From Thalassotalea loyana (GTDB taxonomy: Bacteria > Pseudomonadota > Gammaproteobacteria > Enterobacterales > Alteromonadaceae), in contig NZ_BSSV01000001.1 in the NCBI RefSeq assembly GCF_030161435.1, positions 620,001 through 684,000 on the forward strand: a stretch of 64,000 bases of DNA, written 5' to 3'. Below are positions 39,918 through 47,347 of the stretch, in pieces. The notes below the pieces were generated by a model. That model did no database searches. It was not told the origin of the DNA and saw nothing but the letters and a program-made list of their open reading frames with translations. Every line of letters starts with the position of its first letter. The first letter of the stretch is position 1. The position numbers and the translations under genes are program-made.

Positions 39918-40229
39918 CTAATGGCATTGCAGTAAATTTAGCGCAATAATTTGCTCTGGACTGAAACCCTGTCTAAGTAAAGGTAAATAACGAAGCTCTA
40001 TTGTACTTCGCTTACCTTCGTCTAGGACTTGATAGAGACTACCTGTGACAGTTTTTACCAGATACGTATCAGTATTGATGTGGGTGATACGTGAAGTACA
40101 GATATAGTCACCCGGCTGGAAGCGATTGCGACTATCTTCAATACATGTGCAAAAAAGAACGTCACCGACTGATTGATCGTTTTCATCAAGAATGGTGACG
40201 ATTTGCCAATTGCAGACTATTGTGTTCAT
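39918..40229 (-). CDS. Small protein of unknown function (DUF6957-like?)
   Basis: 103 aa, inverted, its stop 1 bp from the stop of the preceding gene. It has a short beta-rich N-terminal part (WQIVTILDENDQSVGDVLF), then GDYICTSRITHINTDTYLV and an acidic/basic C-terminus. The resemblance to DUF6957 is from memory and weak. It is the last gene before the distal transposon end and may be a passenger. The ATG has no strong ribosome site but sits in a clean reading frame of its own. Confidence 0.6.
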   Translation of the reverse strand: MNTIVCNWQIVTILDENDQSVGDVLFCTCIEDSRNRFQPGDYICTSRITHINTDTYLVKTVTGSLYQVLDEGKRSTIELRYLPLLRQGFSPEQIIALNLLQCH

Positions 40230-40433
40230 GAATTGCTTCCCACTAAGTAAGGATTAATTAAATAGTAGGATTTATCAAATTAAAAACATAGTTCAAATCA
40301 TGGAAGTAAACTTGACTAATTTCCATGTACTTGATTGTGCGTGGATTATAATGAGTAAATTTTACTAGCTGATATTCATGCCTAACATTGATCAATGGTA
40401 CAACTGAGCTAGGCTAAGTGATTTTTATTTTAG

Positions 40434-40569
40434 AAGTTGTCATTATATGCTTTATTATTTGCTATGGTTGCAAATTTATGGCTATAACAGAAAAAATATG
40501 AAAATATATGAACCCATATAGAATGCGGGATAGAGCTAAGATTAAATTGTCACCTTATGCTTTATTGCC
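40434..40569. repeat. TnsB-type binding sites, distal transposon end
   Basis: Two direct copies in inverse orientation to the parE-side sites: TTGTCATTATATGCTTTATT (40437-40456) and TTGTCACCTTATGCTTTATT (40547-40566), 110 bp apart. Reverse-complemented, they match TAAAGCATAAGTTGACA of the other end. A degenerate third copy may start at 40469. Sparse spacing over about 135 bp resembles the Tn7 left end. The remaining non-coding stretch 40230-40433 shows nothing further. Confidence 0.8.
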
Positions 40570-40575
40570 TATAAG
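40570..40575. repeat. Probable target-site duplication, distal side
   Basis: TATAAG, identical to 19535-19540, directly after the outermost distal TnsB site. Joining the two flanks restores a parE stop followed 42 bases downstream of it by a 10-bp hairpin ending at 40610. Confidence 0.6.
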
Positions 40576-40581
40576 TATTTT

Positions 40582-40610
40582 GCTCGCTCAAGACTAGTCA
40601 TTGAGCGAGC
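40582..40610. other. Perfect 10-bp hairpin, probably the displaced parE 3' end structure
   Basis: GCTCGCTCAA / TTGAGCGAGC with a 9-base loop that itself contains GACTAGTC. No T-run follows, so it may be a Rho-independent terminator only weakly or a transcript-stabilising hairpin. Without the transposon it would lie 6 bases past the duplicated TATAAG, close to the parE stop. Confidence 0.55.
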
Positions 40611-40746
40611 GTTCCTCATTAGTCTCAGCATCTAATGGCTAATTTCTGCATTCCTAGCTAACCTTAATATTAATTAACCGTTTTATCTTATTTGATTAAA
40701 TGAATCGAACATAGGTAGGTGGCATGTCGAGTGGACGCTATTAATT

Positions 40747-41628
40747 ATGCAAAATGATGCGCAAAGGTGCTCTTCCTTTCACGTATGGTTGCTAGTCATT
40801 TTGATGGCCGTCGGGTTTAGTGCGCTCGCAAATGAATCAAAAACAAAAGTCATATGGTTGACGCCAGATCTACAAGATTTTGAGGTTTTCAATCAAGATG
40901 GCCCATTTAATATTGCGAATGATACCAATAAGTTACTAATTAATTCGCTACCTGATTATGATATCTCACTTGAATTGGTTTCTTTGGCCCGTATAGAGCG
41001 ACGAATAAAGAGCGAAAGTAACGTTTGTGTCGTCAATCGAATAAAAAACAAAGAACGACTCGCTTATAGTTTGTTTAGTTTGCCGATAAACAGTTATCCA
41101 GATCTCAAAGTTTATGCACTTACCTCGTCTGAACTAAATGCTTATTTAGCTGACAGGAAGCTCAGTTCGATCTATGAGCTTTTTCAGCTTTTCCCTTCAC
41201 ATATTCTCGGTACGACCAAAGGACGTTCATATGGAGCATTTTTTGATCAACAAATATCGAAATTAAATCCCATTAACGTTTATCAAAAGACGGGCGAAAT
41301 TGACGTCGACTCTAAATTAGAGATGTTAATTAATAAACGTATTCAGTATTTCCTAGAATTCCCCGCTGTTGTTAAAAGAGAAAAAGATAAGTTGGGGGTT
41401 GCCGCCCAAATGATAACGATGCAAGTTAAAGGAAGCCCGGACTATATTTTTGGCCACCTCTCGTGTAGCAAATCATCAGCGATGATGGCCTTTTTAGCTG
41501 ATGTAAATGAGGCACTCAAACGCCTATACCTTTCACCTGAATTCATCTTAGCTCACACTCGCTATGTCGATCCTTCAGAATGGGAGCGTCTTGAACGTCT
41601 ATTCAAAGAACTTGCACAACAACAGTAA
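40747..41628 (+). CDS. Periplasmic solute-binding-like protein
   Basis: 293 aa with a signal peptide (hydrophobic 13-27, ending FSALANES). The rest looks like a family-3-type solute-binding fold of the TIGR02285-like group (VYQKTGEIDVDSKLEMLINK, then FGHLSCSKSSAMMAFLADVN). The C-terminus is recognisably related to the C-terminal half of the protein at 57646-59151 (shared pattern G-H-x-x-C-S, then V-N-x-x-L-K-R-L). No transporter genes are adjacent, so it may be a stand-alone sensor component or orphan. Ligand unknown. Confidence 0.72.
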   Translation: MQNDAQRCSSFHVWLLVILMAVGFSALANESKTKVIWLTPDLQDFEVFNQDGPFNIANDTNKLLINSLPDYDISLELVSLARIERRIKSESNVCVVNRIKNKERLAYSLFSLPINSYPDLKVYALTSSELNAYLADRKLSSIYELFQLFPSHILGTTKGRSYGAFFDQQISKLNPINVYQKTGEIDVDSKLEMLINKRIQYFLEFPAVVKREKDKLGVAAQMITMQVKGSPDYIFGHLSCSKSSAMMAFLADVNEALKRLYLSPEFILAHTRYVDPSEWERLERLFKELAQQQ

Positions 41629-41779
41629 TAACTTGCCGTAAATACAAAAAATAACACGATTTTTCATACTTTTACAATTAACATAAAAAGCGCCTATTAG
41701 TTTGTTTTTACTAACTTTTATTGTGTAGCCATTAAACTGGTAGCATTGCTTTAACTTGTTGTTTACAAGTGGTTTTTTG

Positions 41780-41797
41780 TTGTCATATTTCTGTCAT
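41780..41797 (+). promoter_or_regulatory. Pho box (PhoB-binding site)
   Basis: TTGTCAT-ATTT-CTGTCAT: two 7-bp direct repeats separated by 4 bp, matching the PhoB consensus CTGTCAT repeats at all but one base. It lies 54 bp upstream of the porin start codon, and the porin is of the phosphate-selective O/P type, which supports it. A phosphate-starvation promoter is expected. Confidence 0.8.
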
Positions 41798-41851
41798 GTA
41801 ATCAAATTACTGTGCTGCAAAATTTGCAATAGCATTCAATCAAGGTAATAC

Positions 41852-42931
41852 ATGAAAATTCAAACATTAGCCATTATGTCGATAAGTTGTTTATCGCTTC
41901 CTGCGATTGGCCTCGCTGACACATTAGAAGATCACTGGAATAAAGTTCATGTCTATCAAGATGATGATTCTTCGTTTTCATTTAGTGGAAGACTCCACGC
42001 CGACGCCGTGTCTATTGAAGCTGATGAAGGAGAATATGAGGATACAGATTGGCGACGTTTTCGATTTGGCGGCAAAGGCGAGGTTAATGGCTTTTCATAT
42101 AAATTAGAGGCAGATTTTAACCTTAACGACGGTGGGAAATACAAGCAACTTACGGATGCCAATATTAGCTGGCAAACTGAAGATGGGACAAACATCAAGT
42201 TATTAAAACAGTCCGCTGGATTTACACTAGATGGCGCTACGTCATCGAATAAACTAAAGACGCTTGAGCGAAGTAATATCGCCAATAATCTGTGGTTTAC
42301 AAAAGAATATTTCACGGGGGTAAAATTATCTGGTGACGTAACGGAGTACACCAGCTATCAAGCGGGTCTTTATTCAAGTGATGGTGATCCGGAATTTGGC
42401 ATTGATGCCGGCGTATTCGCATTAGGCTCACTAATGTATTCCTCGACTAATGATACCTATTGGGATAGTGCTAAGTATCGAGTCGATTATGTTTATAACG
42501 AGGAACATGAAGAGGCAAATACTCGAGACTTTAAACAAGTGCTAAGTGTTTCTGGTCAGTTTAAAAAGAACAATTGGGGAGTTGATGCGGAGCTCGCCGG
42601 TGGTAAAGGCTACTTTGACCAAAGTGATATATGGGGATTTTCAGCCATGCCGTTTTTTGATGTTAATGAGGCCATTCAGTTTGTAACTCGCTATACCTAC
42701 ATGAAAAGTCAGGAAGATAATGGCTTACGTTTAAATCGTTATGAAGCAAAAGCGGTTGATGGCCGAGGTGATCAATACCATGAGCTTTATGCGGGGGTTA
42801 ATTACTTTGTTCATAACCATAAATTGAAATTTCAGCTTGGAGCCTACTATACCGATATGGCTGATGCTGCGAATGACGGCGGAGCCTTTAACGGACTTAC
42901 CTTTTCTGTGGGGATGAGAGCATATTGGTAA
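41852..42931 (+). CDS. Outer-membrane porin of the phosphate-selective OprO/OprP family
   Basis: 359 aa. Signal peptide to about residue 22 (PAIGLADT), then FSFSGRLHADAVSIEADEGE and DTDWRRFRFGGKGEVNGF, the usual N-terminal strands of Porin_O_P proteins. It ends in an aromatic residue (FSVGMRAYW), typical of outer-membrane barrels. A near-consensus Pho box upstream supports phosphate or polyphosphate uptake. AAGG ribosome site precedes the ATG. The next gene is 114 bp away, so it is probably monocistronic. Confidence 0.87.
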   Translation: MKIQTLAIMSISCLSLPAIGLADTLEDHWNKVHVYQDDDSSFSFSGRLHADAVSIEADEGEYEDTDWRRFRFGGKGEVNGFSYKLEADFNLNDGGKYKQLTDANISWQTEDGTNIKLLKQSAGFTLDGATSSNKLKTLERSNIANNLWFTKEYFTGVKLSGDVTEYTSYQAGLYSSDGDPEFGIDAGVFALGSLMYSSTNDTYWDSAKYRVDYVYNEEHEEANTRDFKQVLSVSGQFKKNNWGVDAELAGGKGYFDQSDIWGFSAMPFFDVNEAIQFVTRYTYMKSQEDNGLRLNRYEAKAVDGRGDQYHELYAGVNYFVHNHKLKFQLGAYYTDMADAANDGGAFNGLTFSVGMRAYW

Positions 42932-43045
42932 CAATTATTACCACTAAAACGGGCGGGAGTACCCATGCTTAACATTGTTCCCAAGCGTCAAGTAGTTGCC
43001 GTCTAAGACATGACTCAGTAAACTAAAATTACTGATAATTCACAG

Positions 43046-43513
43046 ATGGTCCGTATGAAAGTATTAGTTTCATTATTGTTAAGTTTGGTGTTTTTTGTAA
43101 GCACAACTGCTCATGCAGAGCCTACATTAGCATTACAAAAACGATTGTCATCGTTAAAGGGACAAGTCATATACGTTGATTTTTGGGCATCATGGTGTGG
43201 CCCGTGTCGAAAGTCATTTCCTTGGTTAAATGAAATGCAAGCTAACTATGGGCCACAAGGGCTTACCGTGCTGAGTGTCAATGTTGATGCGAAAAAATCA
43301 TTTGCGCTTGAATTTTTAGAAGAATTTCCCGCCAATTTTGATGTGATTTATGATCCTAAAGGTAAAATAGCAAGAAGTTATGACTTAAGAGGCATGCCGA
43401 GTAGCTTTATTGTCGACCGTCAAGGCACTGTTGTTGCGACTCACGTAGGCTTTAACGAACAGAAAAAACACCAATACGAAACTGAAATTAAAAATTTATT
43501 AAAGCAAAGATAA
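43046..43513 (+). CDS. Periplasmic thioredoxin-like (TlpA/ResA-type) protein
   Basis: 155 aa. Signal peptide (to about 24, STTAHAEP), then a thioredoxin fold with the redox motif WASWCGPCRKSFPW and the cis-Pro region RGMPSSFIVD. Likely a periplasmic thiol reductase or oxidoreductase. ATG 43046 and in-frame ATG 43055 are both possible; the second gives a tidier signal peptide. Followed 1 bp later by the VOC gene. Confidence 0.86.
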   Translation: MVRMKVLVSLLLSLVFFVSTTAHAEPTLALQKRLSSLKGQVIYVDFWASWCGPCRKSFPWLNEMQANYGPQGLTVLSVNVDAKKSFALEFLEEFPANFDVIYDPKGKIARSYDLRGMPSSFIVDRQGTVVATHVGFNEQKKHQYETEIKNLLKQR

Positions 43514-43514
43514 A

Positions 43515-43922
43515 ATGAGTATAGAAAATCGCCTACATCGAAGTATATGCCATGCATCCCTTGGAACGAACCAACTTGACCAAGCCATTGCATTTTATGA
43601 GCAATTATTGCCGACGCTTGATATTGAAAAAGTTGCACACTACGACGAGGCAGCAGCCTTTGGCAAGGGGTATCCTGAGTTTTGGGTACAACGTCCTTTC
43701 GATATGAATGAAGCAACCGTCGGAAACGGTACCCATATTGGCTTTGTGGCGACATCAAAGGAGCAGGTAGATGCGTTCTATCAAAAAGCGATGGACATGG
43801 GAGCCAAATGCAATGGTAAACCGGGGCCAAGGAAGGAGTATGGTGAGCCGTATTATGGTTGTTTCGTTCTTGATCTCGATGGTAATAAAATTGAGGCAAG
43901 TTATTGGGCAATTGTTAAATAA
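43515..43922 (+). CDS. VOC (glyoxalase/bleomycin-resistance) family protein
   Basis: 135 aa metal-dependent beta-alpha-beta-beta-beta fold. Start HASLGTNQLDQAIAFYEQLL, then THIGFVATSKEQVDAFY and the C-terminal metal ligand segment CFVLDLDGNKIEASYW. Substrate unknown. The 1-bp gap to the thioredoxin-like gene suggests a two-gene transcript. Confidence 0.85.
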   Translation: MSIENRLHRSICHASLGTNQLDQAIAFYEQLLPTLDIEKVAHYDEAAAFGKGYPEFWVQRPFDMNEATVGNGTHIGFVATSKEQVDAFYQKAMDMGAKCNGKPGPRKEYGEPYYGCFVLDLDGNKIEASYWAIVK

Positions 43923-44015
43923 TTGTTGCCAATTAAATCTTTGATCCTACTAGTTGTTTTTGCTTGTCATGTCTTTATACTAAACCGTTCGGTGTTAGTA
44001 TAATTAGGAATAATA

Positions 44016-45917
44016 GTGGGCAAAAATAAGGCGAGTGTTAGTACCTTAAATTTCGTTGTACTTACTTGTTTGCTATTCGTTTTTTCTGGAGTTTTCTCCG
44101 TTGTAAGTGCTCAAGCGTTTGAGGACTTTGCGACGTTTGAACGTGCAGTAAAAGAAATGGAAAAAACAGCGCCTCAAAATATTCCAGCAATGCTTGAAGC
44201 TCAACAAAAATATGTTGAGAGCTACAGCCTATCTGATCAAGTTAGCTATCATTTATTGTCTTCTGAATTTTACAATAATCGAGGTAAATTCGAGTTTGCA
44301 AAAAGTGCTGCAAACAAAGGCTTAGAGCTTGTAAAACAGCAACGTAGCCCAAGTGCTGTCATTCCTGAATTGCTTTATTCTCGTGGCTTTGCTAACGAAA
44401 ACCTTGGCGATAGCGAAGCCGCAATGCAGGATTATCAAAACGGCACTCAATTAGCTAAGTCGTTAAATCACTTGGAAAACACTGCATATGGGTACGTAAA
44501 TATTGGTGCGATGCAGTATCTTGCTCAACAATATCAACAGTCATTACAGACACTCAATGAAGCTCGACTGCTCGCCGAGCAAACCGATGATTATGAATTG
44601 AAAGGTTACGTCTATTCTGAACTTGGTATTTTATACAATTACATCAACGATTCTGAAGCGTCACTAGAGTTCTATGAAATGAGCTACAACAGTTACATGC
44701 AAGCGGGACAAAAAGTGTTTGCATCTAGTGCAAGGTTAAATACCGGTAGCGCATTGATGGAGCTAGGTCGCTATGATGAGGCGATATTATTATTTAAAGA
44801 TATCTTGAATACGTTTGAGAAAGAAATGAGTCAGCGCTTGCTCTATTACGTCAATACCCGCCTTGCTACTTGTTACAGCGAAAAAGACGATCCTGATTAC
44901 GAACTGGCTTACCAATATTTGCTCGCTGCCGGTAAGTATATCCAGGGGACGGATGCACATGATGTGCCTGTCTTTTATTTACTCGAGCGCGCAGAATTAC
45001 TGCATCAACTCGATAAACACGATGAGGTTGATGAAGTTTTAGTACAAGCAATGGAACAGATTCCATCCATGACTAAAACGAATCAGCTGTTTTCGAAAGC
45101 TCACCTTTACAGTATTCAAGCACGATCTTATTACAAGCGCGAAGACTATAAAGCAGCGCTAAGTAGTCAAAAAATTCGTCACGAAATTAGTTACGATCGC
45201 TACAAGCGTGAGCAACAAGATGAAGTTACCGATCTAAGAATGCAATTTGAAAGCGAGCAGGCTGACGTTGCGGCAAAGATACTAGAAGAGCAACGGGCTA
45301 TTAGCAGTCTTGCGCTTGAAAAAGCAAAAGCATCTTCAAAATTTCAGTGGCAAGTCTCACTCGCTGTAAGCTTTATTGCACTTATTTTTGCGTGGGGGTT
45401 TGTCAAGCTTGTTCAAAACCAACGCGTGCTAAAAGCTGCTTCAGAGACGGACCCACTGACCGGTGTTGCTAACCGTTATAAATTGATTTCAGAAGGACGT
45501 CGCTTAGGTGAAGAGCAAACGATGTTCAGTTTACTGATATTGGATATTGATTTTTTCAAGTCGGTAAATGATAGCAAAGGGCACAGTATTGGCGATCAGG
45601 TGATCAAACGCGTTGCTAAATTGATTTCAAATACCATGAGAACAAGTGATACGGTTGTTCGTCTAGGTGGAGAAGAATTTGTTGTTATTTTGCCTGATAC
45701 TTCATTAACACAGGCCGTTGAAACGGCAGAGCGACTGCGTCAGTTAATTGAAGCGTATTCATGGCAAGCAGAGTTAGACGTAGAGTCGATTACAGTGAGT
45801 GTTGGTGTTGCTAACTCTCTGTCGGAATTAGAGAATGACATAGAAGAGTTGGCTCGAATAGCTGATGAAAAACTGTATCAAGCGAAAACTGAAGGACGAA
45901 ACAGGGTGTGCAACTGA
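44016..45917 (+). CDS. TPR-containing membrane diguanylate cyclase
   Basis: 633 aa. Signal/anchor, then TPR repeats (about 60-370) in the periplasm, coiled coil (about 390-440), a membrane segment (WQVSLAVSFIALIFAWGFV, about 447-465), and a GGDEF domain (from about 487) with active-site GGEEF and the inhibitory RTSD I-site five residues before it. c-di-GMP synthesis with product inhibition is expected. GTG start with TAGGAA upstream. The stop overlaps the next gene's ATG (TGATG). Confidence 0.9.
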   Translation: MGKNKASVSTLNFVVLTCLLFVFSGVFSVVSAQAFEDFATFERAVKEMEKTAPQNIPAMLEAQQKYVESYSLSDQVSYHLLSSEFYNNRGKFEFAKSAANKGLELVKQQRSPSAVIPELLYSRGFANENLGDSEAAMQDYQNGTQLAKSLNHLENTAYGYVNIGAMQYLAQQYQQSLQTLNEARLLAEQTDDYELKGYVYSELGILYNYINDSEASLEFYEMSYNSYMQAGQKVFASSARLNTGSALMELGRYDEAILLFKDILNTFEKEMSQRLLYYVNTRLATCYSEKDDPDYELAYQYLLAAGKYIQGTDAHDVPVFYLLERAELLHQLDKHDEVDEVLVQAMEQIPSMTKTNQLFSKAHLYSIQARSYYKREDYKAALSSQKIRHEISYDRYKREQQDEVTDLRMQFESEQADVAAKILEEQRAISSLALEKAKASSKFQWQVSLAVSFIALIFAWGFVKLVQNQRVLKAASETDPLTGVANRYKLISEGRRLGEEQTMFSLLILDIDFFKSVNDSKGHSIGDQVIKRVAKLISNTMRTSDTVVRLGGEEFVVILPDTSLTQAVETAERLRQLIEAYSWQAELDVESITVSVGVANSLSELENDIEELARIADEKLYQAKTEGRNRVCN

Positions 45918-47182
45918 TGAAGTCTATTAAGTTAGTTTTTCTTGTTTTCTTGCTCGTTATTAGCTTTTCTGGGCTGAGTGTAACCTTTCAAACGGTAAGT
46001 GAAACAATTGATAAAACCTCACTCCAACGAATAAATCCCCTATTAGACAGCAGTGTTACGTTTGCTATTCGCGATGACGTTAAATCATTGTTCAATAATA
46101 ATGATGTAGTAGTGCCAGATGACATCACAATAAACCGATTATTGCTAAAACAAAGTAGCTTAAATAACGGTGAACTCTACTTGGTTTATATGGTTCAAGC
46201 GGTATCGTTGTTAGAGCGAGAAGACTTTAATGAAGCTCATGATGCTTTTGAAACAGCAATAGAGTTTGAGGGGAGTATCAGCGAAAGTCAGCGCTCACTA
46301 CCATTGTTTAATCAATTGTACTTATTACAGTCGAAATTATACGAACATCAAGAGAATTATAAGCTAGCTTACGATAAGCGTGATGTTTACTTCGATCGTA
46401 TGATTGAGCATTACAAGTCATTGAACAAAAAACGTATTTTATCGCTAAAAGAAAAGTATCAAACAGAAATAAAACAAAACAACAATGAGTTGTTGAAAAA
46501 CCAAAATGAGTTAAAGCAACTCCAATTGCAAAAGCTTGTTCAAAAGGAGCAACAACAGCGTCATATTATCTGGGTGGTGAGTGTTGTTATTTTAATTTTT
46601 ATCGCTCTAATTATTAGGCAATTTCAAATTCGCAAGCGACTAAAAACCTATTCTGAAACAGACGCATTGACAGGAATTGATAATCGAAAAGTTTTGTTTG
46701 ATCTTGGTGCAGAGATTGTTGAGCAAGCAAAACAAGATGGTGCTCAAGTCTCGGTGTTGCTATTTGATTTGGACCACTTTAAGAAAATCAATGATCAGTA
46801 TGGTCACCCAGTCGGAGATGAAGTGCTGATTAAGGTTGCAAACTTGGCAAAAGAAACTGTTCGCTCTCGAGATTTACTTGTTCGTTTTGGTGGCGAAGAG
46901 TTTATTGCCATTTTACCTGATGCCTCTATTGAACAAGCAAAAGCTATGGCGGAGCGGTTAAGAGAGAAAATAGCGCAATGCCGTTTTGATAAGCCGCTTG
47001 AAAACATCAAAATAACAACGAGTGTCGGTGTCGCAACATTAGCATTCGACATGAGCTTAGACCAATTAATCAATAATGCTGACGTAGCTATGTATCAGGC
47101 AAAATTGAGCGGGCGAGATACTGCGTTGATATATCACGATGAAATGGAACATAAACCAGCGAATTATCGCCGAAATAGTTAA
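45917..47182 (+). CDS. Second membrane diguanylate cyclase in tandem
   Basis: About 421 aa from the ATG at 45917, which overlaps the previous stop; a GTG 9 bp upstream (45908) is possible but less likely. N-terminal signal/anchor, periplasmic helical region (TPR-like, EREDFNEAHDAFETAIEFE), coiled coil, membrane segment (HIIWVVSVVILIFIALIIRQ), then GGDEF with GGEEF and I-site RSRD. Architecture mirrors the upstream cyclase but the periplasmic part is much shorter, suggesting an ancient tandem duplication with sensor divergence. Confidence 0.9.
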   Translation: MKSIKLVFLVFLLVISFSGLSVTFQTVSETIDKTSLQRINPLLDSSVTFAIRDDVKSLFNNNDVVVPDDITINRLLLKQSSLNNGELYLVYMVQAVSLLEREDFNEAHDAFETAIEFEGSISESQRSLPLFNQLYLLQSKLYEHQENYKLAYDKRDVYFDRMIEHYKSLNKKRILSLKEKYQTEIKQNNNELLKNQNELKQLQLQKLVQKEQQQRHIIWVVSVVILIFIALIIRQFQIRKRLKTYSETDALTGIDNRKVLFDLGAEIVEQAKQDGAQVSVLLFDLDHFKKINDQYGHPVGDEVLIKVANLAKETVRSRDLLVRFGGEEFIAILPDASIEQAKAMAERLREKIAQCRFDKPLENIKITTSVGVATLAFDMSLDQLINNADVAMYQAKLSGRDTALIYHDEMEHKPANYRRNS

Positions 47183-47347
47183 ATATTGTAGCTTAGCTAT
47201 TTTTTCTAATTTGAGAATCAGATAAGCTAACTATCTCGCTAATAAATAACGTTAGCGACTTCTTGTGAATATTAATATTCACCATAATAACGATATTAAA
47301 TAACATGCGATGACTAATGTCGCTTGTACTTGTGTGGAATTACTTTT

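Larger units (their letters stand above)
19541..40569. mobile_element. Tn7-like transposon inserted at the 3' end of parE, carrying a defence operon
   Basis: About 21.0 kb. It contains tnsA, tnsB, tnsC, a short tniQ, an inverted long tniQ/tnsD-like gene, a seven-gene defence-type operon and one inverted small gene. Ends are supported by inverted sites matching TAAAGCATAAGTTGACA: three at 21-bp spacing by parE (19548-19606) and two good ones at the distal end (40438-40564). The probable duplication TATAAG flanks both sides. As in Tn7, the tnsA end abuts the target gene, and site spacing (dense at the tnsA end, sparse at the other) matches Tn7 right and left ends. Odd point: the termini do not begin 5'-TGT as in Tn7, so the exact boundary may be off by a few bases. 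There is no CRISPR-Cas. Confidence 0.88.

Noticed and set aside
40469-40485. Third distal TnsB site
   Set aside because: Matches the consensus at only about 10 of 17 positions and breaks the spacing; mentioned but not counted.
19541-40569. CRISPR-associated transposon (CAST)
   Set aside because: Two TniQ genes suggested it, but no repeat-spacer array, cas gene or atypical guide was found anywhere in the element.
40582-40610. Standard Rho-independent terminator of parE
   Set aside because: Perfect stem but no T-run on either strand, so called a hairpin only.
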